The notes under the pieces were generated by a model. That model saw only the letters and a list, made by a program, of their open reading frames with translations, searched no databases and was not told the origin of the DNA. A stretch of 64,000 nt of DNA, from positions 1,984,001 to 2,048,000 of the forward strand of contig NZ_CP173678.1 in the NCBI RefSeq assembly GCF_051903925.1. Direction: 5' to 3'. A program made the position numbers and the translations under genes. Position 1 is the first letter of the stretch; every line of letters begins with the position of its first letter. This stretch comes from G051903925 sp051903925. Lineage in GTDB: Bacteria; Pseudomonadota; Alphaproteobacteria; Zavarziniales; Zavarziniaceae. Positions 1 through 9,238 of the stretch are shown here, piece after piece.

Positions 1-1
1 G

Positions 2-193
2 CGGGGCGGTCCGCCTGCAACTCTCGCCGGGGGGATCGTGCTGCAACCAAGTAACAGGGGCTACTTCCACATCGCAGATGGCCTGCGCGGTGCAGTCGTG
101 GAGCTGGGTGTCGTTGGTGGGGCACTTAGCGCCGGGCTCATCGCACTCAAGATGTTGCTGGACGAGACGCTGGGGGGCGAGGGACCGCGATGA
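2..193 (+). CDS. C-terminal fragment of an unidentified protein
   Basis: Open from the left edge, 63 codons to a TGA at 191-193. The stop overlaps the ATG of the next gene (ATGA), so the two are probably translationally coupled and functionally linked. The visible tail is Gly/Ala/Leu-rich, with a run GVVGGALSAGLIALKMLL that loosely recalls the last helix of ROK or BadF-type sugar/ASKHA kinases. That resemblance is weak and I do not assign a function. The gene body lies outside the window. Confidence 0.55.
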   Translation, partial: RGGPPATLAGGIVLQPSNRGYFHIADGLRGAVVELGVVGGALSAGLIALKMLLDETLGGEGPR

Positions 194-2622
194 CACGCTG
201 GGTCGGTCTTTCTCTCGACGGCTGGCACGACTACGCGGCTCGGGACTGGGATTACGGGAGTTCCGACCGCCGGCGGGACGACGACGGTAGCAGGCGGATC
301 GTCCATGTCGATGGCGGGACCGCAGGGGTGGTCATCGTCGAGGTTGATGGCAATCTTGTCGGTGGACCGCGGGCCGCTCTTTCATCCTGCGGCACTGGGG
401 CCGGCTGGGGACCGGCAGGCGACGCGCATCGCCGTTCGACCTTACGAGCGATGCTGAGGGCCCTGAACGACGGAGGCGATGACGCGGGCAAGGCGGCGAT
501 GGGCGTCCATGCCGCCGCCAGTGCACTTTGCCGCGGCGGTCAACGCGTGATGGTTGCCGTGCCAGATCAGGCAGGGTTTGACGAAGCCGCGCAGCGTCGC
601 ATGCTTGCGGCACTGCCTCGCACCACCGGCCTGCGGGGGCAGCTTCTTTGGCGCAGCGTCGCCCTGTTCCACGAGATGTTTGCGCGGCGCCTGGTGCCGG
701 ACGATGCGCCAGTTCGCATCCTGGTGCACTGCGCCGAAGGCTTCGAACAGCAGGAACTGACGCTTCGCGAAGCGCACGGCTACGACGGGCACAAGGCGCC
801 CGTTCGGGATGGCCATGGGACTCTGATCTACCCGGAGCTTGGCTTGGATCGGCTGTCCGAGCGTGCGGAAGAACTGGCGAAGGCCCTATGTCCCGCTCTG
901 GCCGACCCAGGTCTCAACGGCTCGGAGCTGCCGCTCCGGCTTCTCCTTGGCGACGCGGCTCCTGGAGAGCTGGAGCTTCTGCGTCTCAAGAGTGGTGGTT
1001 GGGTCGAGGTCGAAGCGCCGCGTCTCGACCCTGTGAAGGTCCTGCCGGGAATGTTGGCCGGACCGGTGTTCGATAGCACGAAGACAGTGATCGTGACGCC
1101 GCTTGCGGTCGAATTCTGGCGGCCCTTGCGCAGTATCCTGGGTGTGGGACGCCAGGCCCTGATCGCCAGGCCGCGACGCATCGCCTCCGGCGCCCTGCGG
1201 GCGGCCCGGATCGTTCAGCATGGCAAACCCCACTATCTGGACCGCCTCGAACCGATCGCCATCGCAGTCCAGGCGAAAGGTACCACTGGTTGGGAGCGGC
1301 TGACCCCCAAGGACGATCGACACGTGCCCGCGAACGAGGAGTACGTGTCTCGGGAACGCAGGGATTTCACCCTGCGCAAGGGGCAGACGGACGTGAGCAT
1401 CCCCGTGCTCAAGGGGGCTGCCGAAGTCCGAGTCTGGCAGGACAAGCTGTCCACGGCGCCTGACAAGGACGTGAACTTGATCGTTCAGTTGCGGCAAACG
1501 CCAGGCCAGTCCTGGGCCAGGGTGTCCATCACATCGGACGATTGGGACGTCTTGCGCCGTCAGCCCATCCTGCTGGACTGGGAAGGTCTTGCGAAGGATG
1601 AGCGCACGCCGGAGCAAGTGTTGGCCGATGTGCAGCGCCCGCGTCCGACTGTTCCGAACCGCATTGTTGAGGACGCGCATATCGGCTTCTGGGATGGCAG
1701 TCTCGTTAACCCGCGGCTAGATCGATTGGTCGGTGCCGATCCAGACCAGCTCTACAGGGCGCTTAGCCGGCCCTATGCGCTGGGCCATAGCCCGTCTGCC
1801 CGCTTCGTAGTGCGGCCAGTTGGTTCTGACGGCAAGCTGCCGGACGAACTCCGGGATCCGATACGAAGTGCGTTCCTCGCGCGGCTGGAGGAGCTCGGTG
1901 CAGCAATCGACGCGGATGTTCGAGCTGGCTGTACGCCATCGAGCAATAGGTCGCTGTTGTGTGTCACATGGGCGGCAACGCTATGCCCGGCTGTGGTCCA
2001 GGAGCACCTTCTGGCGGCGCTGCATTGTGACAATCACCGCCACGCGCATCCCCTGAGGGGGCTCAAGCCGTCTGGTTTAATCCTGCGCGCAATAGGGCGG
2101 GTCGTTTCTGGTGAGGCGCGCGTCAGGCAGGCGCTGGAGTTGCTCGTCGATCGACCGAAGGCGAACAACGACACGCTGGCCGCGCTGTCGCATTTGTTGT
2201 CGCGGCGGTCTGAGACAGCGATGGCTTTGGACGCTCGTCTTGCCGATTCCATTGGGTCGCTGCTCAACAAAGAGCTAGCTGCACTAGTGATAGATGGAAA
2301 GAGGTACAAAATTAAATTCCAGCATGTTCTTTCATCGATCGGTGGCCTGCTCAGATTCAGGGAGGTTGATTACGATTTTCTATTGATTGGTAAGGATAGG
2401 CTGGCCGATCAAATCGTTGAGAATCTCCAACTCGCCGAGGCGGACCTCAAGAGCCTCGGGAAGGTGAGCGGTCGGAAGGCGCGGGTTACCGCCGCGCAGG
2501 CGACGCGCAAGGCATTGGTGGTCGCCGATCTGATCCGTTGGCTCGAAGGCGAGGGCGACCCCAACATCCTCACCAAGATCGACGCTATCGAGGAACAGGA
2601 CGACGGTGACAACAGCAACTGA
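190..2622 (+). CDS. Degenerate Hsp70/ASKHA-like protein
   Basis: 810 residues. Several segments follow the order of an Hsp70. A phosphate-1-like strand (VDGGTAGVVIVEVDG, about 40-54) is followed by a VAVPDQAGFDEAAQRRML stretch (about 122-139) matching the Hsp70 VPA..f...QR region. Next come a weak phosphate-2-like strand (ILVHCAEGFEQQELTL, 177-192), an LLLGD adenosine-type turn (251-255) and ASGALRAA (332-339). A beta region resembling the substrate-binding domain runs about 348-448, with PHYLDRLEPIAIAV and DFTLRKGQTDVSIPVLKG. About 350 further residues are mostly helical and unrecognised. Classical catalytic motifs are eroded, so ATP hydrolysis is doubtful. The start overlaps the preceding stop (ATGA). 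Codon use is less GC-biased than downstream genes and there is an AT-rich patch near 2270-2400, suggesting acquired DNA. The family assignment is inference from motif order. Confidence 0.55.
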   Translation: MTRWVGLSLDGWHDYAARDWDYGSSDRRRDDDGSRRIVHVDGGTAGVVIVEVDGNLVGGPRAALSSCGTGAGWGPAGDAHRRSTLRAMLRALNDGGDDAGKAAMGVHAAASALCRGGQRVMVAVPDQAGFDEAAQRRMLAALPRTTGLRGQLLWRSVALFHEMFARRLVPDDAPVRILVHCAEGFEQQELTLREAHGYDGHKAPVRDGHGTLIYPELGLDRLSERAEELAKALCPALADPGLNGSELPLRLLLGDAAPGELELLRLKSGGWVEVEAPRLDPVKVLPGMLAGPVFDSTKTVIVTPLAVEFWRPLRSILGVGRQALIARPRRIASGALRAARIVQHGKPHYLDRLEPIAIAVQAKGTTGWERLTPKDDRHVPANEEYVSRERRDFTLRKGQTDVSIPVLKGAAEVRVWQDKLSTAPDKDVNLIVQLRQTPGQSWARVSITSDDWDVLRRQPILLDWEGLAKDERTPEQVLADVQRPRPTVPNRIVEDAHIGFWDGSLVNPRLDRLVGADPDQLYRALSRPYALGHSPSARFVVRPVGSDGKLPDELRDPIRSAFLARLEELGAAIDADVRAGCTPSSNRSLLCVTWAATLCPAVVQEHLLAALHCDNHRHAHPLRGLKPSGLILRAIGRVVSGEARVRQALELLVDRPKANNDTLAALSHLLSRRSETAMALDARLADSIGSLLNKELAALVIDGKRYKIKFQHVLSSIGGLLRFREVDYDFLLIGKDRLADQIVENLQLAEADLKSLGKVSGRKARVTAAQATRKALVVADLIRWLEGEGDPNILTKIDAIEEQDDGDNSN

Positions 2623-2907
2623 CCGGGGCCGGGCAAAACTAGAGGCCTGGATTGGCTTCCGTGGGAGCACGGAACTGATCTGACGGCGTCTGTGCGCACA
2701 TCACGTCGGCCTGATGCAGCGCGCCCCCTCATCAGCATGGCTGCGATGATAGATGCAGTGATGGGTATGATCGAAACTCTCTAGTCAGGGCCGCTTTATC
2801 TATGAAGATCCGACGACCGTAGGGGTCGCCAGCGGTTCAGTGACATTGAGGTGATTCGGGCCGGCGGCGGGAGCGATCCTGGCCGCGCCTTGCTGCCTGC
2901 CGGACGG
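2623..2907. other. Intergenic stretch, no gene recognised
   Basis: 285 bases between the Hsp70-like gene and the convergent LysR gene. Short open frames exist but none has a ribosome site or a recognisable product. It may mark the right edge of the accessory segment. No clear hairpin terminator or direct repeat was seen. Confidence 0.5.
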
Positions 2908-3801
2908 TCAGTCTGGCGCGGGGGCGGCAGGGGGTGGTGCCGGCTGGAGCAGCAGGCGGACCAGGGGGTTCGGGAAGCGGCGCGCCATGGTGACCGCGTG
3001 GAACGTCTCGACGATGCCGGGCAGCTGATCGCCCTCCATCAGCACTCCCGCCGCGATCTCGTCCTTGACCACGATGGGCGGAAGCACGGCGAGGCCGATG
3101 TCCTCGCGGGCCAGAAGCCGCATCATCGCCATGTCCTCGACCTCCGCCACGATCTGCGGCCTGACGCCCATGCGATCCGCCAGGGCGTCGAAGCCCGCGC
3201 GTACCGTGCTGTCGACCGTGGGCAGGATGATGGGATGCTGGCGCAGTCGATCCGCCAGGCTGGCGGCATGGCCCAGGCGGTCGGGCGTCCCCACCAGGCT
3301 GACCGGACGCTCCGCCAGGCGGTGCGTCACCAGCGGCGTCACGGCGTCGCCCGGCGGCGCCTGATTGAGCAGGACCACGTCCAGGTTGAGCGATTCGAGG
3401 GCGCGCAGCAGCTCTCCCGCACCGCCTGAGCGCAGGATCAGGTCGATGTCCGTGCGCCCCAGCACGGGGCGCAGGAATTCCATCTGGAAGTTGCGGGACA
3501 GCGTCGCGAGGGAGCCGACGCGCAGCGCCTGCCGCGCAATGCCCGTCTGGCGCAGCGTTCCAAGCAGTTCGTCGCCCGTGGCGAAGATCGCATCGGCATG
3601 GTCGAGGACGATCTGGCCGGCCTCGGTCAGGTGCAGCTGCCTGCCGCGCCGCTCGAACAGCGCATGGCCCAGGCGGTCCTCCAGCTTGCGGATCTGCACC
3701 GACAGGGCGGACTGCGTCAGGTTCAGCCGCTCCGCCGTGCGGGTCAGGTTGCCGTCATGGGCGACGGCCCAGAAATAGCGCAGATGGTTGTAGTTCAGCA
3801 T
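2908..3801 (-). CDS. LysR-type regulator, NhaR-like
   Basis: 297 residues from the ATG giving MLNYNHLRYFWAVAHDGNLT; an upstream in-frame extension is not family-like. The winged HTH occupies about residues 1-60 (TQSALSVQIRKLEDRLGHAL) and the effector-binding domain the remainder. The LNYNHLRYFW opening is typical of NhaR-type members, which in enterobacteria sense sodium or pH. The gene is divergent from dabB across a short AT-rich gap holding a palindrome. The simplest reading is that it controls the carbon-uptake operon and itself; the inducing signal is unknown. The tail is Pro/Ala-rich. Confidence 0.85.
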   Translation of the reverse strand: MLNYNHLRYFWAVAHDGNLTRTAERLNLTQSALSVQIRKLEDRLGHALFERRGRQLHLTEAGQIVLDHADAIFATGDELLGTLRQTGIARQALRVGSLATLSRNFQMEFLRPVLGRTDIDLILRSGGAGELLRALESLNLDVVLLNQAPPGDAVTPLVTHRLAERPVSLVGTPDRLGHAASLADRLRQHPIILPTVDSTVRAGFDALADRMGVRPQIVAEVEDMAMMRLLAREDIGLAVLPPIVVKDEIAAGVLMEGDQLPGIVETFHAVTMARRFPNPLVRLLLQPAPPPAAPAPD

Positions 3802-3811
3802 GGCGCAATCA

Positions 3812-3826
3812 TTCGATAAAATCGAA
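3812..3826. promoter_or_regulatory. Palindromic LysR-type operator between lysR and dabB
   Basis: Perfect inverted repeat TTCGAT-N3-ATCGAA containing a T-N11-A LysR box. It sits 10 bases beyond the regulator start and about 90 bases before the dabB start, in an unusually AT-rich gap. Position and form fit an autoregulatory and target operator; binding is inferred. Confidence 0.55.
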
Positions 3827-3913
3827 CGACCGCCCGTCAACAATGAATTTTTTGTCAGGTATCGAGGTTGGTATTGCAGGCGTCCCGATTGGCCTTACTC
3901 CGGGGGGACTGCC

Positions 3914-5485
3914 TTGCCGCACTACCTGCTCCCACTTCTTGCCCCGATCCTGCTCCTTGCCGCCGCGGCCCTTGGCCTGGCGCGAAGTGGCCGACGGCCG
4001 GCCCTGGTGCTCGTGGTCGCGGAGGGTGCCGCGATCGCCGCCCTGCTCGTGGCACTCGGGTCGCTTGCGCTGCTCGTCCTGCGGGGTGCGGGCGACAGCG
4101 GACTGATCGGCGCGGCCGGGATCGGGCTCTCTGTCCGGCTCGACGCGGTCAGTGCGACGATGCTGCTGCTGGTCGCCTTTGTCGGCTGGATCGTCGTGCG
4201 CTTTGCCCGCACCTATCTCGATGGCGAGGCCCGGCAGGGCTACTTCATCGGCTGGCTGTGCGTGGCGCTGGCAGCCGTCCTGCTGCTGGTGCAGGCGGGA
4301 AACCTGGTCCAGCTGGTTGGCGCCTGGATCGCGACGAGTGCAGCACTGCACCGTCTGCTGGTGTTCTATCCCGATCGCGTCGGCGCACAGCGGGCTGCCC
4401 GCAAGAAGCGCCTGTTCTCGACCATCGGGGCCGTGGCGCTGGCCGGTGGCGCCGGCCTGGTTTGGCTCGCCTTCGGGACGAGCGACATCGCCACGATCAA
4501 CGGGCTGGCCCGTGCCGGTGACGGCACGTGGGTCGTCACCGCTGCGGCGGCGTTGCTGGCGCTGGCCGCCCTGCTGAAGTCGGCGCAGTTCCCGACCCAT
4601 GGCTGGCTGACCGAGGTGATGGAGGCGCCGACGCCGGTCTCGGCCCTGCTCCATGCCGGCGTGATCAATGCCGGCGGCTTCCTGCTGATCCGCTTCGCCG
4701 ACGTGATGCTTCTTGCCCCCGGCGTGCTTGCGGTCCTGGCGATGGCGGGCGGCTTCACCGCGCTGTTTGGTGCGCTGGTCATGCTGACCCAGCCGGCGGT
4801 CAAGACATCGCTCGCCTGGTCGACCGTGGCGCAGATGGGGTTCATGGTGCTGCAGTGCGGCCTGGCGCTGTTCCCGCTGGCACTGCTCCATATCGTGGCC
4901 CATTCGCTCTACAAGGCGCACGCGTTCCTGGCCTCCGGCGGCGCGGTCGAGCAGGTGGCCGCCATCCGCCGGCCCGGCCCGGTCGCCGTGCCGGACGGCG
5001 TCGCGGTCGGCCGCGCCTTCCTGATCGCGCTGGCGATCTATGCCGCGATCGGGGCGGCCTTTGGCCTGGCTTTCGGCTTCGGGCAGAAGTCGCCCCAGGC
5101 GCTGGCACTTGGCGCCATCCTGATCCTTGGTGTCGCCTACCTTCTGGCCCAGGGCCTTGCCGACGCGGCGCCGCGACCGCTGACCCGTCGCACGGCTGCC
5201 TATGCCGTCGCGGCGGCGATCGGCTATTTCGCGCTCCAGAGCGCCGCCGAATGGCTGACGGCAGGGGTCCTGCCTCCAGCGCCGTCGCCGGGACGCCTGG
5301 AATGGACGCTGATGGGCCTGGCGGTTCTGAGCTTCGGGCTGGTGGCCGTGGCCCAGGCGCTGTTCCCGCTCTGGGCGTCCCACCCCGCAGCGGTCGGCCT
5401 GCGCGTCCACCTCTCAAACGGCCTTTATGCCAATGCCGCGATCGACCGCCTGCTGGGCGGCTGGTCCCTGCGCAAGGCCTCGTGA
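3914..5485 (+). CDS. dabB: DabB-type proton-conducting subunit of inorganic carbon uptake complex (NuoL/NdhF-like)
   Basis: 523 residues from a TTG preceded by a GGGGGGA ribosome site at 3902-3908. A longer frame from ATG 3800 would overlap the regulator start and the operator and adds a non-membrane leader, so TTG is preferred. The protein is almost entirely transmembrane helices and carries the antiporter signature EAPTPVSALLHAGVINAGG plus later Lys/His residues of the NuoL/MrpA proton channel family. The dabA partner follows 25 bases downstream. In characterised DAB systems DabB conducts cations to energise conversion of CO2 to trapped bicarbonate by DabA. No other Nuo or Mrp genes are nearby, which argues against complex I or Mrp. 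Confidence 0.88.
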   Translation: MPHYLLPLLAPILLLAAAALGLARSGRRPALVLVVAEGAAIAALLVALGSLALLVLRGAGDSGLIGAAGIGLSVRLDAVSATMLLLVAFVGWIVVRFARTYLDGEARQGYFIGWLCVALAAVLLLVQAGNLVQLVGAWIATSAALHRLLVFYPDRVGAQRAARKKRLFSTIGAVALAGGAGLVWLAFGTSDIATINGLARAGDGTWVVTAAAALLALAALLKSAQFPTHGWLTEVMEAPTPVSALLHAGVINAGGFLLIRFADVMLLAPGVLAVLAMAGGFTALFGALVMLTQPAVKTSLAWSTVAQMGFMVLQCGLALFPLALLHIVAHSLYKAHAFLASGGAVEQVAAIRRPGPVAVPDGVAVGRAFLIALAIYAAIGAAFGLAFGFGQKSPQALALGAILILGVAYLLAQGLADAAPRPLTRRTAAYAVAAAIGYFALQSAAEWLTAGVLPPAPSPGRLEWTLMGLAVLSFGLVAVAQALFPLWASHPAAVGLRVHLSNGLYANAAIDRLLGGWSLRKAS

Positions 5486-5510
5486 TCCCCCCACCGCAAG
5501 GATAGTGCCG

Positions 5511-7946
5511 ATGCTGATGACACCGATCGAAGTGCCGTGCCCGTCCGCCGCGGCGATCGTCGCGGCCGCCAACCACGCGGCGCGGGCCATTCCCCCCCTT
5601 TGGCCGCTTGCCGCGAGCGTCGCGGTGAACCCCTTCCTGGGCCAGACGGGCGAGCCGCTCGCCGTCGCCGCAGCCCGCTTGCGGCGGGCCGGCGGCATCG
5701 CGTTGACCATGGATCGAGCATGGTACGCGGAGCGCCTGCGTTCCGGGGCGATCACCGATGACGATCTGCGGGCGGCCTTCGACGCCGCCCCGCCAGGCCT
5801 CCGGCCGTCAAACCTCGCCGCGCTGAGGCAGGTGGCACAGGTTGGTCGGACGCCGACAATTGCCGCGCCCACCCTGGCCGAACTCGCGCGCGATCTGGCG
5901 GCGATCGATTGGCCGGGTATCGTCAATGACCGCATCGGTCACTGGGCCGCGGCCTATTTCGACCAGGGTCAGGCCCTGTGGACCGGGCTGCAGGCCGACG
6001 GCGCCTATGCCGCCTGGCGGGCCGTCGCGACCCATGACCTGACGCCGGAGATCGCAGGCCTTGCCGGCTTTGCGCAAGGTGTGGCCGATGCCCCGGCAAG
6101 TGCCCACGATGCGCTTGTCCAATGCGTCCACCGCCTTGGCCTGCCGGAGGCGGCGCTTGAGAGCTACTTCCACAGGCTGCTCATGAGCCTTGGCGGCTGG
6201 GCCCAGGTCGCCCGCCATCGGCTGTGGCAGGCGGAACTCGATGGCCGGACCGACGCGTCGGTCACCGACCTGCTGGCGGTACGCCTGCTGTGGGAGGTTG
6301 CCCTGTTCCGCCACCACGGCGCGGCACTCCTGCAGTCGTGGCAGGTGGCCATTGCGGCCTATGTCGAACCGGTCGCCGCAACCTCCGACGACGGCGTGGA
6401 CGCCATCCTGCAGGAAGCGGCCGAACGCGCCGCCCAACGCCGCCTTCATGCCGTGCTGGCCGCCGCGCCCGCGCCCGCGCCGGTCGCCAGCCGCCAAGGC
6501 CTGCAGATGGCGTTCTGCATCGACGTGCGCTCGGAAGTTTTCCGGCGAGCGTTGGAAAGCCTGGATCCCGGCATCACCACATTGGGCTTTGCGGGGTTCT
6601 TCGGCCTGGGCATCGGCCATCGCCGCTTCGCCTCGGACGTGGTCGAGGCCCGGCTGCCGGTGCTGCTGAAGCCGTCCGTCTTTACCTGCGCGGGGACCGA
6701 GACGCCGGAGGTCGAGCGTAGCGACCGTGCGGCCCGGCTGGCGGCGCGCGGCGGCCGGGCCTGGGGGCGCTTCAAGCTCGCCGCGATCTCGTCCTTTGCC
6801 TTTGTCGAGGCGACGGGACCGCTCCATGCGGGCAAGCTGCTGGCGAGCGGCCTGGGCCTGGCGCGCCAGCCGCTGCCGAACGACCCGCCGCCGCGGCCGG
6901 CCGATGCGCTGGACCTTGCGACGCGCGTGCGGATCGCGGCGACCGTGCTCAGGGCAATGTCGCTGACGGATCACTTTGCGCGACTGGTCCTGCTGGCCGG
7001 GCATGGCGCCAATGTCGTCAACAACCCGCATGCCAGTGCGCTGCATTGTGGTGCCTGCGGGGGCTATTCGGGCGAGGTCAATGCACGGCTACTGGCGGTG
7101 CTGCTCAACGATCGTGACGTGCGCGCGGGGCTTGGCGAGCAGGGTATCGCCATCCCCCGGGACACGCTGTTCCTGGCCGCGTTGCACGACACGACGACGG
7201 ACGATGTCGCGATCTATGCGGCCGACCACCCGACGGCGGACCACGCCGGGGACCTGCAGCAGGTAAGGCGCTGGCTGGCAGCGGCGGGAGCCCTGGCGCG
7301 GGGCGAGCGGGCGCTGCGCCTGCCGCGAGCCGCCAGCGGCCGCGCCATCGCGCATCGCGCGCGCGACTGGGCGGAACTGCGTCCCGAATGGGCCCTTGCC
7401 GGGTGCCAGGCGTTCATCGCCGCCCCGCGCTCCCGCACCAGGGGACGCGACCTGGCGGGCCGGGCGTTCCTGCACGACTACGATTGGACGCGCGACACGG
7501 GCTTTGGCGTGCTGGAGCTGATCCTGACGGCACCGGTGGTCGTCGCCAGTTGGATCAGCCTGCAATACTACGGCTCGACCGTGGCGCCCGACGTGTTCGG
7601 GGCGGGCAACAAGCTGCTGCACAACGTGACCGGCGGCCTCGGCGTGGTCGAGGGCAATGGCGGTGTCCTGCGTGGCGGACTGCCCTGGCAGTCGGTGCAC
7701 GATGGCGAGCGGCTGGTGCACGAGCCGTTGCGGCTATCCGTGCTGGTCGAGGCGCCGCGCCAGGCAATCGGCGACATCCTGGAGCGGCATCCCGCGGTTC
7801 GCGCGCTGTTCGACAATCGCTGGCTGCATCTCTTCGCCCTCGACGATGGCGGAGGCATGGCGTGGCGCTATGCCGGTGGCTTGGCCTGGGAGCGCTGCAC
7901 GGGCGCGGCGCAGGCCGCCGCCGATCCCCTGCCGCTCTCCGCGTGA
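5511..7946 (+). CDS. dabA: DabA, zinc-containing carbonic-anhydrase-like subunit (DUF2309/UPF0753)
   Basis: 811 residues from ATG 5511 with AAGGAT at 5498-5503. The zinc set known from Halothiobacillus DabA is visible: C336 and D338 in FCIDVRSE, H498 in AGHGANVV and C513 in LHCGACGG, with the His-Cys distance of 15 conserved. The family is a vectorial carbonic anhydrase at the cytoplasmic face, hydrating CO2 to bicarbonate using the ion gradient delivered through DabB. No RuBisCO or carboxysome gene is in the window, so the product may feed anaplerotic carboxylases at ambient CO2 or an autotrophic pathway elsewhere. The length is usual for the family. Confidence 0.93.
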   Translation: MLMTPIEVPCPSAAAIVAAANHAARAIPPLWPLAASVAVNPFLGQTGEPLAVAAARLRRAGGIALTMDRAWYAERLRSGAITDDDLRAAFDAAPPGLRPSNLAALRQVAQVGRTPTIAAPTLAELARDLAAIDWPGIVNDRIGHWAAAYFDQGQALWTGLQADGAYAAWRAVATHDLTPEIAGLAGFAQGVADAPASAHDALVQCVHRLGLPEAALESYFHRLLMSLGGWAQVARHRLWQAELDGRTDASVTDLLAVRLLWEVALFRHHGAALLQSWQVAIAAYVEPVAATSDDGVDAILQEAAERAAQRRLHAVLAAAPAPAPVASRQGLQMAFCIDVRSEVFRRALESLDPGITTLGFAGFFGLGIGHRRFASDVVEARLPVLLKPSVFTCAGTETPEVERSDRAARLAARGGRAWGRFKLAAISSFAFVEATGPLHAGKLLASGLGLARQPLPNDPPPRPADALDLATRVRIAATVLRAMSLTDHFARLVLLAGHGANVVNNPHASALHCGACGGYSGEVNARLLAVLLNDRDVRAGLGEQGIAIPRDTLFLAALHDTTTDDVAIYAADHPTADHAGDLQQVRRWLAAAGALARGERALRLPRAASGRAIAHRARDWAELRPEWALAGCQAFIAAPRSRTRGRDLAGRAFLHDYDWTRDTGFGVLELILTAPVVVASWISLQYYGSTVAPDVFGAGNKLLHNVTGGLGVVEGNGGVLRGGLPWQSVHDGERLVHEPLRLSVLVEAPRQAIGDILERHPAVRALFDNRWLHLFALDDGGGMAWRYAGGLAWERCTGAAQAAADPLPLSA

Positions 7947-8068
7947 CGCCCTTCCGGTGCGGCGGTGGGTGCAGTTGGTTTCTCGATGGGCCTGGACATG
8001 GGATACATGCTGCAACGGGCGCGTGGCGCGTGGTGCGCGCGCAGTCCTGCAAGCGGGAGGAAAGACAG

Positions 8069-9196
8069 ATGGCATTTGGCGGGCGGGCTTTGCATTCGGC
8101 GATCGGCCAGGATGGGACCTTGACGCTCTCGCTGCAGGATGTGTCCGTGGGCGATCCGGGTGACGACGAGATCGTCGTGCGGATCGAGGCGGCACCCATC
8201 AATCCAAGCGATCTCGGCCTGCTGCTGGGGCCGGCGGACCTGGCGACGTTGCGGGAGGGGGGCGCCGGCGGCGCGCCGACTCTGACCTTCACCGTGCCGG
8301 AGGGGCGGCTTCCGGCGGTCGCCGGGCGCCTGGGCCAGTCGCTGCCCGTGGGCAACGAAGGCGCCGGGACGGTCGTGGCGGCCGGGCGCAATGCCAAGGC
8401 CCTTGAAGGGCGCAGGGTCGGCATGTTCGGCGGCGCTATGTATGCCGACTACCGCCTGATCAATGTCCGGGATGTCATCCCCCTGCCGGAGGGGGCGAGT
8501 GCTGCCGACGGCGCGTCTATGTTCGTCAATCCGCTGACGGCCCTGGGCTTTGTCGAGACGGCGCGGCGCGAGGGGCATCCGGCGATCATCCATACCGCAG
8601 CCGCCTCGAACCTTGGCCAGATGCTGCAGCGGATCTGCCTGGCCGACGGCGTGCCCCTGGTCAACATCGTCCGCTCGACCGAGCAGGCGAAGATCCTCCA
8701 GGACATCGGGGCGACCCATGTCCTGAACAGCAAGGACGCCGATTTCGAGGCGCGCCTTGTCGATGCGATCGTGGAGACGGGGGCGACCGTCGCCTTCGAC
8801 GCGATCGGCGGCGGCACGCTTGCCTCGCAGATCGTGCAGGCGATGGAACGGGCGGCCGTACGGCGGATGACGACCTATAGCCGCTATGGCTCGGACGCGT
8901 TCAAGCAGCTGTACATCTATGGCGCGCTGGACCTGTCGCCGACCGTCCTGAACCGGCTGGCCTTCGGCTTCCAGTGGAGCGTCTCGGGCTGGCTGCTGCC
9001 GCCGTTCCTGAACAAGGTGGGCCCTGAGGTCGCCGCCCGCCTGCGCCAGCGCGTGGCGGACGAACTGACCACGACCTTCCGCAGCCATTACACCAAGGTG
9101 ATCAGCCTGGCCGAGGCACTGTCCCCCGACAACCTGCGGGCCTATGAGCGCAAGGCGACCGGCGAGAAGTTCCTGATCGACCCGACGCGCGGCTGA
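8069..9196 (+). CDS. Zinc-independent MDR-family dehydrogenase/quinone oxidoreductase
   Basis: 375 residues from ATG 8069 with GGGAGGA at 8055-8061. The N-terminal GroES-like domain contains NPSDLGLL and the conserved GNEGAGTVVAAG. The Rossmann part begins around IIHTAAASNLGQMLQRI, an atypical glycine pattern for NAD(P) binding, and runs to the C-terminus. Catalytic-zinc cysteines are absent, as in quinone-reductase-like members. The substrate cannot be told. The gene stands alone, converging with the DUF1330 gene downstream. Confidence 0.8.
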   Translation: MAFGGRALHSAIGQDGTLTLSLQDVSVGDPGDDEIVVRIEAAPINPSDLGLLLGPADLATLREGGAGGAPTLTFTVPEGRLPAVAGRLGQSLPVGNEGAGTVVAAGRNAKALEGRRVGMFGGAMYADYRLINVRDVIPLPEGASAADGASMFVNPLTALGFVETARREGHPAIIHTAAASNLGQMLQRICLADGVPLVNIVRSTEQAKILQDIGATHVLNSKDADFEARLVDAIVETGATVAFDAIGGGTLASQIVQAMERAAVRRMTTYSRYGSDAFKQLYIYGALDLSPTVLNRLAFGFQWSVSGWLLPPFLNKVGPEVAARLRQRVADELTTTFRSHYTKVISLAEALSPDNLRAYERKATGEKFLIDPTRG

Positions 9197-9238
9197 CGCC
9201 GCCCCCGCGGTAGGGGCCCCGCATCCTGGGCAGGGGTT

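Noticed and set aside
2623..2907. Short peptide frames in the gap after the Hsp70-like gene
   Set aside because: No ribosome site, no recognisable product and multiple stops; treated as non-coding.
3809..5410. Long open frame antisense to dabB
   Set aside because: The plus strand has a clear NuoL-like protein. The antisense product is rich in Gln/Arg/Gly with no fold, as expected for the shadow of a GC-rich gene.
3914..7946. dabB as part of complex I or an Mrp antiporter
   Set aside because: No other nuo or mrp gene is adjacent and the partner is clearly DabA.
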